Below are positions 27,974 through 37,444 of a stretch of 64,000 nucleotides of DNA, piece by piece (positions within the stretch are counted from its first letter, which is position 1; each line of letters starts with the position of its first letter). The stretch spans positions 180,232 through 244,231 of the forward strand of contig JAKSLH010000002.1 in the NCBI GenBank assembly GCA_024401335.1, given 5' to 3'. The position numbers and the translations under genes are program-made. The notes beneath the pieces were generated by a model. The model did not search any database. It saw nothing but the letters and a program-made list of their open reading frames with translations, and was not told where the DNA came from. This DNA comes from Bacteroidales bacterium (GTDB lineage: Bacteria > Bacteroidota > Bacteroidia > Bacteroidales > Marinilabiliaceae).

Positions 27974-28969
27974 ATGCGCTATATTTCTGCCGCTTTTATT
28001 GCAGCTGTCTTGGTCGGATGCTCTTCTGGTGAAAACAACTCACGCAGTCTTCTTGTCGATTTTAATGGAACTGTTGAGTCCCCTCTCTATGCGTATGCTT
28101 CTCTCGATTCTTCCTCTCCTGTTGATACTGCTATCCTTGTTGACGGACAATATCGTTTCCATACGGACTCATGGAGCGATGGTTTCTATCGTATAGCTTC
28201 TGATCCCGACAATTCATTCGAGATATTCATTGGCGATGTCGATAATGTGCTTATCAACGCTCGTCGTAATCACCTCGACGAATCGACTACAAATAGTTAT
28301 CAGACTCGTATGCTCTGGCAGGTCAACAATCTCGCCTCTCGTATGGCTCTGCTCGCCGATTCGGTGATGCCTCCTTCGCTGCAGGATTCTCTTTTCTCGG
28401 TGTTCCGTAAACAGGCTGATGATATTCGCATACATGCCGATACTGCCATGGCTTCACTCTCTCTTCTTCAGTTGTCATTCCATGGCAAACCTCTCTATGA
28501 CATGGTCGCCGATCATCTTGTCTTTGAGAACTCCATTGAATATCTTAACCGTAAAATGCCTTCTGATGTCGCTGTCCAGCAGCTCTCTGCCAAAGTTGAC
28601 AGTACACGCGAAGTGGCTTCTTTCCTCGCTCGATATGCTAAAGGACGTAAAGCGCCTCAATTCCATATGACAACGGTCAATAACCAGCGGATAACGAATG
28701 ATGATCTCGTTGGTGTCCCTTATGTCTTCTATCTGACTAACGACACTACGTCTTCTTCTGAGTCTAAATGGCTTCAGGTCGCTCTCAATCGTTTCAACGG
28801 CATGAAGGTGGTTGCAGCTATTCCTTCCTCTCTTTCTCGTATCCACAACCTCAATGTCCTCCAGGGATCTATATTGCCCTCCGAGGCTAACGCGTTATTA
28901 CGCCATCAGCCTTTGACAATCTTTGTTGATGAGGGTGGTTTGATAACTTCTATGACTATTGACAAATAA
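27974..28969 (+). CDS. DUF4369/thioredoxin-fold-like lipoprotein, degenerate
   Basis: 331-aa lipoprotein with lipobox VLVGC (Cys16). Residues about 25-95 resemble the DUF4369 beta domain (VDFNGTVESPLYAYASLDSS ... YRFHTDSWSDGFYRI), followed by a helical middle and a short C-terminal region that looks like a reduced thioredoxin fold (GRKAPQFHMTTVNNQRITNDDLVGVPYVFYL, then PLTIFVDEGG). No CxxC is present. The GRKAPQF start of the fold and the order of domains recall the TlpA-like lipoprotein at 19122-20282, but sequence identity is low. Function unknown. It ends at a bidirectional terminator. Confidence 0.65.
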   Translation: MRYISAAFIAAVLVGCSSGENNSRSLLVDFNGTVESPLYAYASLDSSSPVDTAILVDGQYRFHTDSWSDGFYRIASDPDNSFEIFIGDVDNVLINARRNHLDESTTNSYQTRMLWQVNNLASRMALLADSVMPPSLQDSLFSVFRKQADDIRIHADTAMASLSLLQLSFHGKPLYDMVADHLVFENSIEYLNRKMPSDVAVQQLSAKVDSTREVASFLARYAKGRKAPQFHMTTVNNQRITNDDLVGVPYVFYLTNDTTSSSESKWLQVALNRFNGMKVVAAIPSSLSRIHNLNVLQGSILPSEANALLRHQPLTIFVDEGGLITSMTIDK

Positions 28970-28971
28970 AA

Positions 28972-29003
28972 AACTTCGCCATCGGTTTCCCGATGGCGAA
29001 GTT
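28972..29003. terminator. Bidirectional terminator
   Basis: Perfect 14-bp stem AACTTCGCCATCGG/CCGATGGCGAAGTT with a TTTC loop, between convergent genes ending at 28969 (+) and 29035 (-). An A-tract on the left serves as the U-tract for the minus strand. Confidence 0.9.
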
Positions 29004-29034
29004 CAATATATGAAAGTTTGTGTTGCTTCTGCTA

Positions 29035-30084
29035 TTAGAACAAGCCTAACAAGCTACGACCCTCGAATGTGATCTTGTCAACAAGTACGTAGTTCAACAA
29101 AGAGTAGTCACCTTCTGTGCCAAGGTAGTCTGTCTCTGCTGTCTTGCCAGTCTTCTTGTCGATTACACGGATGTAGATCTCACCCATATATGTCTTCTTG
29201 CCAAACTTGATAGTCTCCCACTTGTCGCACACCTTTGTAACCTTGCCGTTCTCGTCTGTTTCGATAAGTGTTACAGCACCTTCTTCTATGCCACCTGCAG
29301 CTACACCACTTGCAGCACCCTTCAATGCCTTGAGTGCATCAGAAAGCTTCTTGATGCTGAAGCTCTCTACATAGCCATATGCTACAGCCTCAATGCGAAT
29401 GTTTGCAGGAAGTGTTGTTGGCATTGACCATGCTTCCAATGTCTCTGTATCATTCTTCGCATAGCTGTTATAGATAACAGGTGCCTGAACACTGACAGAC
29501 ATGATCTTCTTCAATGTCGCATTGGCCATTATGCTTGAGAAATTCTTTGTGAAGAGTGCCTTGCATACCATACCTGGATTTGCAAGCAAGCAGTTGAAGT
29601 TGTTTGCGTATGTTCCATCGATAGGTGTTGTAAAGTCTGCCGCATCCTCCTCGCCAACTTTAGCGCCCCATGTTGGTGTGAAGCCACCATAGAAGTAGTT
29701 TCCTGTCGATTCTTCATATAGGTTAGGGAAATCGCTTGATGAAAGAGCTGTCTTTTCTACAGCTACACTTTCGTCACCGCTGTCCTCACCTTCTGTTACT
29801 GTCGAACCAGTTGCAAAGAAGCTGTTGTAAACAGGGTTGTTCTCTGGTTCTCCTGTTGTATAGTGGAATACCTGAATGTTTCCATCCGACAACATATATG
29901 GTACAACGCCAGTTGAACTTACATACTGAACCATCATGCTAGGGAATGTTGCAACTGATACGTTATCAGCAAAATTACTTGTTACGTTGCCGTCGCCATC
30001 TTCGTCACCATTATCATCATGACAAGCTGTGAAACATGTTGCAGCACATGCTATTCCAAGTGCAAATAATAAATGCTTCTTCAT
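29035..30084 (-). CDS. Surface lipoprotein, possibly DUF4465-like
   Basis: About 349 aa. Signal peptide MKKHLLFALGIACAATCFTAC with lipobox FTAC, then an acidic Gly/Asp/Asn-rich linker (HDDNGDEDGDGN) typical of exported Bacteroidetes lipoproteins. The mature part is beta-rich; segments such as YFYGGFTPTWGAKVG and DGTYANNFNCLLANPGMVCKAL recall DUF4465 surface proteins, but I cannot confirm this. The start at 30084 puts the signal first; 12 open codons upstream are probably untranslated. Single gene with its own terminator; expression and function unknown. Confidence 0.6.
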   Translation of the reverse strand: MKKHLLFALGIACAATCFTACHDDNGDEDGDGNVTSNFADNVSVATFPSMMVQYVSSTGVVPYMLSDGNIQVFHYTTGEPENNPVYNSFFATGSTVTEGEDSGDESVAVEKTALSSSDFPNLYEESTGNYFYGGFTPTWGAKVGEEDAADFTTPIDGTYANNFNCLLANPGMVCKALFTKNFSSIMANATLKKIMSVSVQAPVIYNSYAKNDTETLEAWSMPTTLPANIRIEAVAYGYVESFSIKKLSDALKALKGAASGVAAGGIEEGAVTLIETDENGKVTKVCDKWETIKFGKKTYMGEIYIRVIDKKTGKTAETDYLGTEGDYSLLNYVLVDKITFEGRSLLGLF

Positions 30085-30299
30085 TTTATTGAAATTTATT
30101 TTAGTAATTATTCTTTTCACATTTCATGACTATTTTACGTCATCCAAAACTAGATGTTGCAAAATCTATCTACTTTTTCTGCTTATGGAATATAAGTCGT
30201 TGGTTGTCTGTGCCGTTTCGTATGTCTTGCCAGAGTCATAGGAATGCACATAGTTTTAGGTTGCATCCAATAAACAATATGATATTTACCTAAAAAGAG

Positions 30300-30307
30300 T
30301 ATCTTTG
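30300..30307 (+). promoter_or_regulatory. -7 box for rdgB-porZ
   Basis: TATCTTTG on the plus strand, 20 bp before the rdgB ATG at 30328; the -33 region reads ATAT and is weak. Confidence 0.55.
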
Positions 30308-30327
30308 CATAAACAATATCATTGACA

Positions 30328-30912
30328 ATGAAGCAGCTCATTTTTGCCTCTCACAACAAGCATAAGGCGTCTGAAATCAACGCGTTGCTCAATCCCGACT
30401 TCCAGGTCTCTATCCTCGATGAAGTGGGAATCTCTGATGATATCCCTGAAACAGCTGATACTCTCGCTGGTAATGCCTTGATTAAGGCTCGTTTCACTTT
30501 CGAGAAGACTGGTAAGTCTTGTTTCGCCGACGATACTGGTCTCGAAGTCGATGCTCTCAATGGTGCCCCTGGCGTCTATTCGGCTCGTTTCGCCGGACCT
30601 GAATGCAACTCCGACAACAACATCGATAAGCTGCTTTCTCTTCTTCAGGGCTCTGCTAATCGTTCTGCCCGCTTCCGTACAGTCATAGCATATATCACCG
30701 ATGATGGTAAGGAGCATATGTTCGAAGGTATCGTTAATGGTAAGATAACTTCCCAACGAATGGGCACTGAAGGTTTTGGATATGATCCTGTGTTTATGCC
30801 CGATGAGGCAAATGGCTTAACTTTTGCTCAGATGCCTCTTTCTTCTAAAAACACCATCAGCCATCGCGGACGTGCTATCGCTCAGTTCGTGCACTATCTC
30901 AAGAATAATTAA
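30328..30912 (+). CDS. rdgB: dITP/XTP pyrophosphatase
   Basis: 194-aa HAM1/RdgB house-cleaning enzyme that hydrolyses non-canonical purine triphosphates (dITP, XTP) to monophosphates. Diagnostic motifs: LIFASHNKHKASEI, CFADDTGLEVDALNGAPGVYSARFAG and GTEGFGYDPVFMPDE, then LPLSSKNTISHRGRA-like C-terminus. I chose the third-codon Met (30328), which places the beta-strand start immediately; the frame begins two codons earlier. It lies 11 bp before porZ, so the two are likely co-transcribed. Confidence 0.96.
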   Translation: MKQLIFASHNKHKASEINALLNPDFQVSILDEVGISDDIPETADTLAGNALIKARFTFEKTGKSCFADDTGLEVDALNGAPGVYSARFAGPECNSDNNIDKLLSLLQGSANRSARFRTVIAYITDDGKEHMFEGIVNGKITSQRMGTEGFGYDPVFMPDEANGLTFAQMPLSSKNTISHRGRAIAQFVHYLKNN

Positions 30913-30923
30913 TCTATCGCCTT

Positions 30924-33254
30924 ATGCGTAACTTGCTGATATCTCTGTTGGCCCTTTGCTCAATGCCTCTGGGCGCCTTTGCTCAGTGGACTAGCCACCT
31001 GTCTCTAAAGTCTTGTTCTTTTGTGGCTATGACTGGCAGAGGACCTGTGGCGGGTAATAGCAGCGGCTTTTTCATATACGACACATCTGAAGGCTATCTT
31101 CACTCCTTCACTAAGGCTAATCACCTTTCTGATATAGGGATTACTGCTCTCTTTGCAGATGGTAATAATGTTTATGTTGGCTATAAGAATGGTAATATTG
31201 ACGTTGTCAATGTCCTCGATTATACCACAATCAACATCCCTGAATATAAGAACTACAAGGTTATAGAGGATAAGACCATAAATGGTTTTTATCGTATGGG
31301 GACTTCGCTTTACTGCTCTACCAATGGTGGCGTACTCCATGTCGATCTCCGCAAGCACGAAATAAAGTCTCGCTACCAGATTGATTTCCAGTCTTTGCCT
31401 AAGGTAAATGCATTGGCTGCATTCAACGACTCTCTCTACGCGGCGACTAACGTTGGTTTATACCGTGCCTACGCTAAGAGCTCACTGCTCGAGAACAATG
31501 AGGAATGGAAGCTGTGTTCTGATTCGACGGCTAATGTGAGTTCTATAGCTGTCTTCAATGATTCTATAGTGGTTTCTATTGGCTCGGTTTCTTCTGAGAA
31601 TATTATATGTGCTTATTCTAATGGGGTGTTCTGCCCTCATTTGTCTGTCCCTAAGTTCCGCTCAATGACTACCTCGTCCGACGCTAAGTCTCTTGTTGTT
31701 GCTTCGTCTTCTATGGTTAGCCTTTATGATGAGTCATTCAATGTTTTGAATTCTTTCGGTTCATACTCTTTGGGACAGAGCGTTAGAACTGCATATGCGA
31801 TGTCTGCTATTAAGATCGGCGAGAGTCTTTATATTGCTGATTCTGGTAGCGGACTGGTAAAGGTTAACAGTTCTTCTTCTGTCTGCTATTCTCCTGATGG
31901 ACCGTCCAATAACTATGTTTATCGTATCATAGCAACAAAAAATGGTGTGTTCTGCACTGGCGGCGGTGTCAATCGTGACTATAACAATCTGAACAGGAAT
32001 ATATACATTCATTCTTATGTCGGCGGCAAATGGGCTACCGTAGCTGGTGGCGCCCGTGATCCGCTGAATATTGTTTATGACCGTAATTGTGTGGATTCTA
32101 TATATTTCTCAACTTGGGGCACCGGCATTTATAAGTATGATGCGATTAATAAAAAACTGGGGTTCCATTACACTGCAGCAAACTCTCCTTTACAAGATAT
32201 CTTTGGAGGAAGCAATTATACTAGGTCTGGAGCTATTGCGTATGATGATAAGTCTAATCTGTATGTTGCTCAAGCGGAGGTTGCCCCTGGTATCGTTGTG
32301 AAGAATCCGGCAAATGAATGGTATGAGTTGTCTTATCCTATAAGCGATGATTTGCACTCTTCTCATAAAATGATTTTCACAAGCAATGGCAATGGCTGGG
32401 TCTCGACTCTTACGTCTAATAGGTGCGGTGTGTTCGTCTTTAACACCAACGGCACTCTTGAAGATGATTCTGATGATATGTTTAGAGGTGCTGTCAGTGA
32501 TAGCTCTGATCCTCGCGATAAAGGTCAGTTGCTGGTGTCTGATGCTTATGGTGAACGTATTACAGAAAATGTCTATGACATCGTCGAAGATCATAATGGT
32601 ATATTGTGGCTGGCAACCGATCAGGGCATACTGACATTCGCTGATGACAAGACGGTATTCTCTAATCCGACTCCAGTGTTTAGCCATATCAAAGTTCCGC
32701 GCAACGATGGAACGAATAGTGCCGATTACCTCTTGGACGGCGTTAGTGTCTCGTCGATAGCTGTCGATGGCGCTAATCGCAAATGGATAGGTACCTCTTC
32801 TAATGGTGTCTATCTGTTGAGTGCTGATGGCTTGGAGACTATACATGCCTTTAATGTCGATAACAGCCCGCTTATCTCCAATGAGATAAATTCCATAGCT
32901 GTTCATCCTGCTACTGGTGAAGTTTTTTTTGCTACTCCTCTTGGTATCATGTCATACGCAGGCGATGCTACAGAGCCTGAAGAGGCCCTGACTGACATTA
33001 AGGTGTGGCCAAACCCTGTAAAGTCTTCGTTTACTGGAGATGTCAAGATGTTTGGTTTCTCTGAAGGATGCAGCGTCCGCATAACCGACATGGAAGGACG
33101 TATAGTCTATGCTACGACGTCAATAGGTGGCCTCGCTAAATGGAACTGCAAGAACCTTGACGGTCATCGCGTCTCAACAGGAGTCTATCTGATATGGGCT
33201 ATCGACACAGAGGGAACGGAAAAACTTGTGTCAAAGATAATGGTGATAAAATAG
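30924..33254 (+). CDS. porZ: PorZ-like T9SS beta-propeller protein
   Basis: 776-aa secreted protein with signal peptide (1-20, cut near AFAQ), then two beta-propeller-like domains (about 25-680) and a C-terminal T9SS sorting domain (about 690-776: IKVWPNPVKSSFTG ... GVYLIWAIDTEGTEKLVSKIMVIK). The N-terminus QWTSHLSLKSCSFVAM and the two-component-propeller motif IVEDHNGILWLATDQGI match PorZ, the attachment-complex protein that in Porphyromonas delivers anionic LPS to the sortase. Together with the other T9SS cargo in the window, it indicates that the organism has the system. The symbol rests on architecture. Confidence 0.82.
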   Translation: MRNLLISLLALCSMPLGAFAQWTSHLSLKSCSFVAMTGRGPVAGNSSGFFIYDTSEGYLHSFTKANHLSDIGITALFADGNNVYVGYKNGNIDVVNVLDYTTINIPEYKNYKVIEDKTINGFYRMGTSLYCSTNGGVLHVDLRKHEIKSRYQIDFQSLPKVNALAAFNDSLYAATNVGLYRAYAKSSLLENNEEWKLCSDSTANVSSIAVFNDSIVVSIGSVSSENIICAYSNGVFCPHLSVPKFRSMTTSSDAKSLVVASSSMVSLYDESFNVLNSFGSYSLGQSVRTAYAMSAIKIGESLYIADSGSGLVKVNSSSSVCYSPDGPSNNYVYRIIATKNGVFCTGGGVNRDYNNLNRNIYIHSYVGGKWATVAGGARDPLNIVYDRNCVDSIYFSTWGTGIYKYDAINKKLGFHYTAANSPLQDIFGGSNYTRSGAIAYDDKSNLYVAQAEVAPGIVVKNPANEWYELSYPISDDLHSSHKMIFTSNGNGWVSTLTSNRCGVFVFNTNGTLEDDSDDMFRGAVSDSSDPRDKGQLLVSDAYGERITENVYDIVEDHNGILWLATDQGILTFADDKTVFSNPTPVFSHIKVPRNDGTNSADYLLDGVSVSSIAVDGANRKWIGTSSNGVYLLSADGLETIHAFNVDNSPLISNEINSIAVHPATGEVFFATPLGIMSYAGDATEPEEALTDIKVWPNPVKSSFTGDVKMFGFSEGCSVRITDMEGRIVYATTSIGGLAKWNCKNLDGHRVSTGVYLIWAIDTEGTEKLVSKIMVIK

Positions 33255-33264
33255 GGTAGCGGTA

Positions 33265-33816
33265 CTAGGCAAGCAACATCAAAACCTCATTGCTTAGAAT
33301 GTTGTCATGGTTTGGATCCTGGTCATGCCACTTGTTGTTGTCTATAAGCGTCTTCTTGAGGAATAGGAATTGTGTGATAGGAAATTCATCTTTCTGCCAC
33401 TTTTGTGCATAGTTAAGCAGACCGATAACCTTGATGAATTTGTCAAGCTCAGATATGATGCAATAGATAAAATCGTGGAATGAACACTCCAGCTCCAGAA
33501 GCTCACTCTCTGTGTCGTCACCAAAGAAATCAACAGATTCTGTGACTTTTACATGGCACATGATGTCATCAACGTGCGTTATTGTCCAATTATATGTCGA
33601 TGAATCTCCATACCATATCACACGACAAACATTCTCCTCACCCCACATGTGTGAAGGCGTGGTTATCATGGTAACCAGTCCTTCAAGGAGGTCACCTAGT
33701 GGATTGCTCACATTTGTCAGCTCAAATTCAACCTCTTCGCCATTTGCTTTAAATGTCGCTGTTGCTGAACCTGGCTCTCGCAATTCGTAGATAAATGAAG
33801 GCTGTTCGTGTTGCAT
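33265..33816 (-). CDS. Hypothetical cytoplasmic protein, 183 aa
   Basis: No signal peptide or membrane segment. The first half alternates beta-strand patterns (ATATFKANGEEVEFELTNVSN, CRVIWYGDSSTYNWTIT), the second half is helical (FHDFIYCIISELDKFIKVIGLLNYAQKW). I do not recognise a family. It is convergent with porZ, 10 bp away, and 93 bp downstream of the response regulator gene. The normal codon pattern and the presence of a continuous frame support a real gene. Confidence 0.6.
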   Translation of the reverse strand: MQHEQPSFIYELREPGSATATFKANGEEVEFELTNVSNPLGDLLEGLVTMITTPSHMWGEENVCRVIWYGDSSTYNWTITHVDDIMCHVKVTESVDFFGDDTESELLELECSFHDFIYCIISELDKFIKVIGLLNYAQKWQKDEFPITQFLFLKKTLIDNNKWHDQDPNHDNILSNEVLMLLA

Positions 33817-33909
33817 TTGGAGGTTTAAAACAAGCCAAAGTTATCAAATAAATGCAGATTAACACAAAAAATCATGTATTTTTTTGAATGTGCCACTTTT
33901 TTCTTTCAT

Positions 33910-35076
33910 CTAGGCAATTGGACGGGCGTATGCTTTTACATCCTCAGATGTGATTGTCGCATCATTGGTTAATATGGCTAATCGCTCAATCACATTTCTG
34001 AACTCTCTTATGTTACCTGTCCAGTTTATCTTCTGAAGCTCTTCTATAGCCTCTTTGTTTATGCTCTTGTTTGGTATGTTAAGCTCCTGACGAACTAGCT
34101 CTAGGAAGTACTCTGCAAGTGCAGGTATGTCGTCCTTTCTGTCATTTAACGATGGCACATTGATTATTATGACACTCAGACGGTGATATAGGTCTTCACG
34201 GAAATTGCCTGCCTTGATCTCGTCTGCAAGGTTCTTGTTCGTCGCTGCAAGTACTCTGACGTCAACTTTGATGTCTTTGTCACTGCCTACACGTGTGATG
34301 GTGCTCTCTTGCAAGGCACGAAGTACTTTCGCCTGAGCTGGAAGACTCATGTCTCCTATTTCGTCGAGGAATATAGTTCCTCCATTGGCTTGCTCGAATT
34401 TACCTATACGCTGCTTTATTGCCGAGGTGAACGCCCCCTTCTCATGTCCGAAGAGCTCGCTTTCTATCAGTTCTGATGGTATAGCTGCACAGTTCACTTC
34501 TACAAATGGACCCTGAGCTCGTCTGCTTCCCTCGTGCATGGCTCTGGCTACAAGTTCCTTGCCTGTACCGTTGCTTCCGAGAATGAGTACTCTGGCATCG
34601 GTAGGGGCTACTTTGTCTATCATCTCACGCATCTTCATCATAGGTTCTGAATCTCCTATCATGTCAAATGTGCGGTTGACTTTCTTTTTTAATGCCTTGG
34701 TCTCTACAACAAGGTTTGTGCGTTCTGTGGCGTTTTTGACTGTTATGAGAAGACGGTTGAGGTCAAGTGGCTTCTCGATGAAGTCGTATGCTCCTTTTTT
34801 TATCGACTCTACTGCCGTGTCAATGTCACCATGACCGCTTATCATTATCACTGCGGTGTCTGGCTTTGTCTCCATTATCTTGGATAGCACTTCCATGCCA
34901 TCCATCTCAGGCATCTTGATGTCTGTAATAACCATGTCAAAGTTATCCGCAGAGAATTTGCTCACTCCTTCTGCGCCGTTTTCTGCAAGTTCAATAGTGT
35001 GCCCCTCAAGCTCAAGGATGTCTTTGAGTGATGTGCGTATTGCACGCTGGTCATCTATTACTAGTATCTTTGCCAT
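33910..35076 (-). CDS. Sigma-54-dependent response regulator without DNA-binding domain
   Basis: 388 aa: receiver domain (1-120; phospho-Asp in [13 protein letters not shown]), linker, and a sigma-54 AAA+ domain (about 140-375) with Walker A GSNGTGKE, the contact loop reading GAFTSA instead of GAFTGA, Walker [11 protein letters not shown] and the arginine-finger region. The chain ends at [10 protein letters not shown], where NtrC proteins would have a Fis-type HTH, so it cannot bind an enhancer in the usual way. Such HTH-less forms (like FlgR in Helicobacter) are known. No histidine kinase gene adjoins it. The GAFTSA variant should still contact sigma-54 but may do so differently. Confidence 0.92.
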   Translation of the reverse strand: MAKILVIDDQRAIRTSLKDILELEGHTIELAENGAEGVSKFSADNFDMVITDIKMPEMDGMEVLSKIMETKPDTAVIMISGHGDIDTAVESIKKGAYDFIEKPLDLNRLLITVKNATERTNLVVETKALKKKVNRTFDMIGDSEPMMKMREMIDKVAPTDARVLILGSNGTGKELVARAMHEGSRRAQGPFVEVNCAAIPSELIESELFGHEKGAFTSAIKQRIGKFEQANGGTIFLDEIGDMSLPAQAKVLRALQESTITRVGSDKDIKVDVRVLAATNKNLADEIKAGNFREDLYHRLSVIIINVPSLNDRKDDIPALAEYFLELVRQELNIPNKSINKEAIEELQKINWTGNIREFRNVIERLAILTNDATITSEDVKAYARPIA

Positions 35077-35098
35077 GGTGTTGGTGTTTTATGCCTAA

Positions 35099-36028
35099 TT
35101 AAAGTTTGTTGTTGATGAACTGATATACAGCTCCTTGCTTCAACGCATATCCGCATTGGAATATATGCTCTATGCGCATCTCTCTTACCACAAAGTTGAT
35201 AAACAGGCTCCCGACAACTATCAGGTCTATCCTGCTTGGATCCATCTGCTTCATCTCACTGCGTTGCGCCGCTGTCGATGAGATGATCTTTCTATGTACC
35301 TCCTCAAAGTTTGGTACTCTGATGTTATATGATGTTGAGAGCTTTACATTCAGATGCGGATGTTTGATCGCCGCAACGATAGTGGCAATCGTATCAAATG
35401 ATCCCGATGTTCCTATGAGTGTTGTGGTAGGGTAATTGTGCAACGCTTCATACAGAGGTGTCATCTCCTGGCGAAGATACATCTCTATCGACTTTATCTC
35501 TTGTGGCGTTATAGGGTCTGATGGAGTGAACTTGTCCAGCAGTCGCGCCATTCCTAGCTCAAAGCTGTGCTTCCATATTATGCCGTCTTTGTTGGCTAGT
35601 ATAAACTCGCAGCTTCCTCCGCCTATGTCGAGGATCAATACTCTGTCTGAACCGATAGGCATGACCTGCTTTACGCCGTCATATATCATCTGCGCCTCGT
35701 CTTCGCCCGAGATGATCTTTACTTCTATTCCATATTTGTCCTTTACCATGTTGGCAAAATCTACGCCATTACTGCAGTTGCGCAGCGCTGATGTGCCTAT
35801 TGCTATGGTCTTGTCCACCTTGAACATGTTGATTGTGTCCATGTGGTGTCCAATGGCTGTCATGCCTCGCTCTATCGCTTCTGGTGTTATCTTGCCTTCG
35901 TTGATGCCACCTTTGCCCATCTTGGCGGCTTCTTTCCCTGAATAGATTATCTGATACTGGTCTCCTTCTACAGAGGCAATGGCTAGGTTGATGGTGTTCG
36001 TACCTATGTCTATTATTCCTAAATGCAT
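35099..36028 (-). CDS. Ppx/GppA family phosphatase
   Basis: 309-aa ASKHA-fold enzyme. The first phosphate loop is IIDIGTNTINLAIA, the second LILDIGGGSCEFILAN, with catalytic-region GEDEAQMIYDGV. Exopolyphosphatases and guanosine pentaphosphate phosphatases share this core; at 309 aa, it lacks the C-terminal HD domain of E. coli Ppx, as is usual in Bacteroidetes. It lies 22 bp upstream of the sigma-54 regulator gene and 19 bp downstream of the Xaa-Pro aminopeptidase gene, forming a run of minus-strand genes. Confidence 0.9.
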   Translation of the reverse strand: MHLGIIDIGTNTINLAIASVEGDQYQIIYSGKEAAKMGKGGINEGKITPEAIERGMTAIGHHMDTINMFKVDKTIAIGTSALRNCSNGVDFANMVKDKYGIEVKIISGEDEAQMIYDGVKQVMPIGSDRVLILDIGGGSCEFILANKDGIIWKHSFELGMARLLDKFTPSDPITPQEIKSIEMYLRQEMTPLYEALHNYPTTTLIGTSGSFDTIATIVAAIKHPHLNVKLSTSYNIRVPNFEEVHRKIISSTAAQRSEMKQMDPSRIDLIVVGSLFINFVVREMRIEHIFQCGYALKQGAVYQFINNKL

Positions 36029-36047
36029 AAGTGTTTAAGATGAGTCC

Positions 36048-37427
36048 TTAGTTCTGTATGTTTTCTACTTCGTCTATTGTTATTGGTATTCTTTGGCCAA
36101 GAATGCGACATCCGTTCTCTGTTATGAGAAGGTCGTCCTCCAACCTTATACCGCCGAAATCTCTATATTGTTTCAACTTGTCGTAGTTGATGATGTCTTT
36201 GAATTTGCCTTCTGCCTCCCATTTGTCCATCAACTCTGGTATGAAATATATGCCTGGCTCGTCTGTTACGACAAATCCTGGCTTTAGTCTTCTTCCAAGT
36301 CTCAATGATGAAAGCCCGAATTCTTTACTCTTCTTCACTTCGTCATCATATCCTACGTAAAGCTCATTGTAGCTTTCCATGTCATGTACGTCAAGACCCA
36401 TCATGTGACCTATACCGTGTGGGAAGAACATCGCATGTGCTCCCCGGGCTACTATGTCTTCGGCCGATCCTTTCATTATGCCTACTCCGATAAGTCCCTC
36501 TGCTATGGTGCGTGCCGCTAACAGATGCATGTCGAGATACTTGATCCCTGGCGCACTCTTTTCGATGACGGCATTGTTGGCATTCAACACAATCTGATAG
36601 ATGTCTTTTTGTTTTTGTGTGAACTTGCCTCCAACTGGTGTCGTGCGTGTGTTGTCTGTCGCATAGTGTAGGGGTGAATCACTGCCTGCATCTACTAGCA
36701 GTAACTGCCCTCTCTTCAATATGCCGTTGTATGTGTGATTGTGCAATGTCTGTCCACTTACACTGCATATCGTAGGAAATGCTACCTGACCTCCTCCTAG
36801 CATCGACTGGTAGTCTATCGCCGCATGTATCTCCTGCTCTGTCTTGCCCTCAACGGCCATCTTCATCGCTGTTACATGCATGTTGTATCCATATGCCATG
36901 TGACGCTCTATCTCCTCTATCTCACAGGTCTCTTTCTGCGAACGGAGCGCAATCATGGCGTCTATGAGTTTCCTCGATGCACTCTCTTTTACCTTGCCGT
37001 TCGGTATGCCCGTGAGCTCTGATAGTTCGATGATCGTCTCTCCACGATAGGGTGGCACAAAGTGTACGGCTCTGTTTTGTGATAGTGCCGTGGCTACGTC
37101 ATTTATAAGGGCTCTCCTTGGTTTGGTCTTTGTAATACCAACCTCACTGGCCTTGTCTGCAACGCTCTTCTGCGGACCCATCCAGATGATGTCGTCCATA
37201 GTGACGTCGTCTGCATATATCGTCGTCTCCCCATCTGCTATCACTGCAGCATAGTCGGGCTCATCTATTCCAAAAAGATAAAGGAATGTACTGTCTTGGC
37301 GAAATGCATATTCGTTACTTTCGTAGTTGAATGCAGATTGTCTGTTTCCAAGGAATAGTAGGAAATCGCCATTTGTGAATTCAGCAAGTCGCTTGCGGCG
37401 ACTCTGATAAACTTCTTTAGAAAACAT
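36048..37427 (-). CDS. pepP: Xaa-Pro aminopeptidase
   Basis: 459-aa metalloaminopeptidase that removes N-terminal residues preceding proline. AMP_N domain (about 1-135) and M24 pita-bread domain (about 170-445). The five metal ligands are visible: Asp in LLVDAGSD and ATDNTRT, His in FFPHGIGHMMGLDVHD, Glu in VTDEPGIYF and Glu in GIRLEDDLLI. Cytoplasmic, no signal. It is separated from recJ by 17 bp. Full length for the family. Confidence 0.93.
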   Translation of the reverse strand: MFSKEVYQSRRKRLAEFTNGDFLLFLGNRQSAFNYESNEYAFRQDSTFLYLFGIDEPDYAAVIADGETTIYADDVTMDDIIWMGPQKSVADKASEVGITKTKPRRALINDVATALSQNRAVHFVPPYRGETIIELSELTGIPNGKVKESASRKLIDAMIALRSQKETCEIEEIERHMAYGYNMHVTAMKMAVEGKTEQEIHAAIDYQSMLGGGQVAFPTICSVSGQTLHNHTYNGILKRGQLLLVDAGSDSPLHYATDNTRTTPVGGKFTQKQKDIYQIVLNANNAVIEKSAPGIKYLDMHLLAARTIAEGLIGVGIMKGSAEDIVARGAHAMFFPHGIGHMMGLDVHDMESYNELYVGYDDEVKKSKEFGLSSLRLGRRLKPGFVVTDEPGIYFIPELMDKWEAEGKFKDIINYDKLKQYRDFGGIRLEDDLLITENGCRILGQRIPITIDEVENIQN

Positions 37428-37444
37428 TGGGTGTCTTGTGTGGT

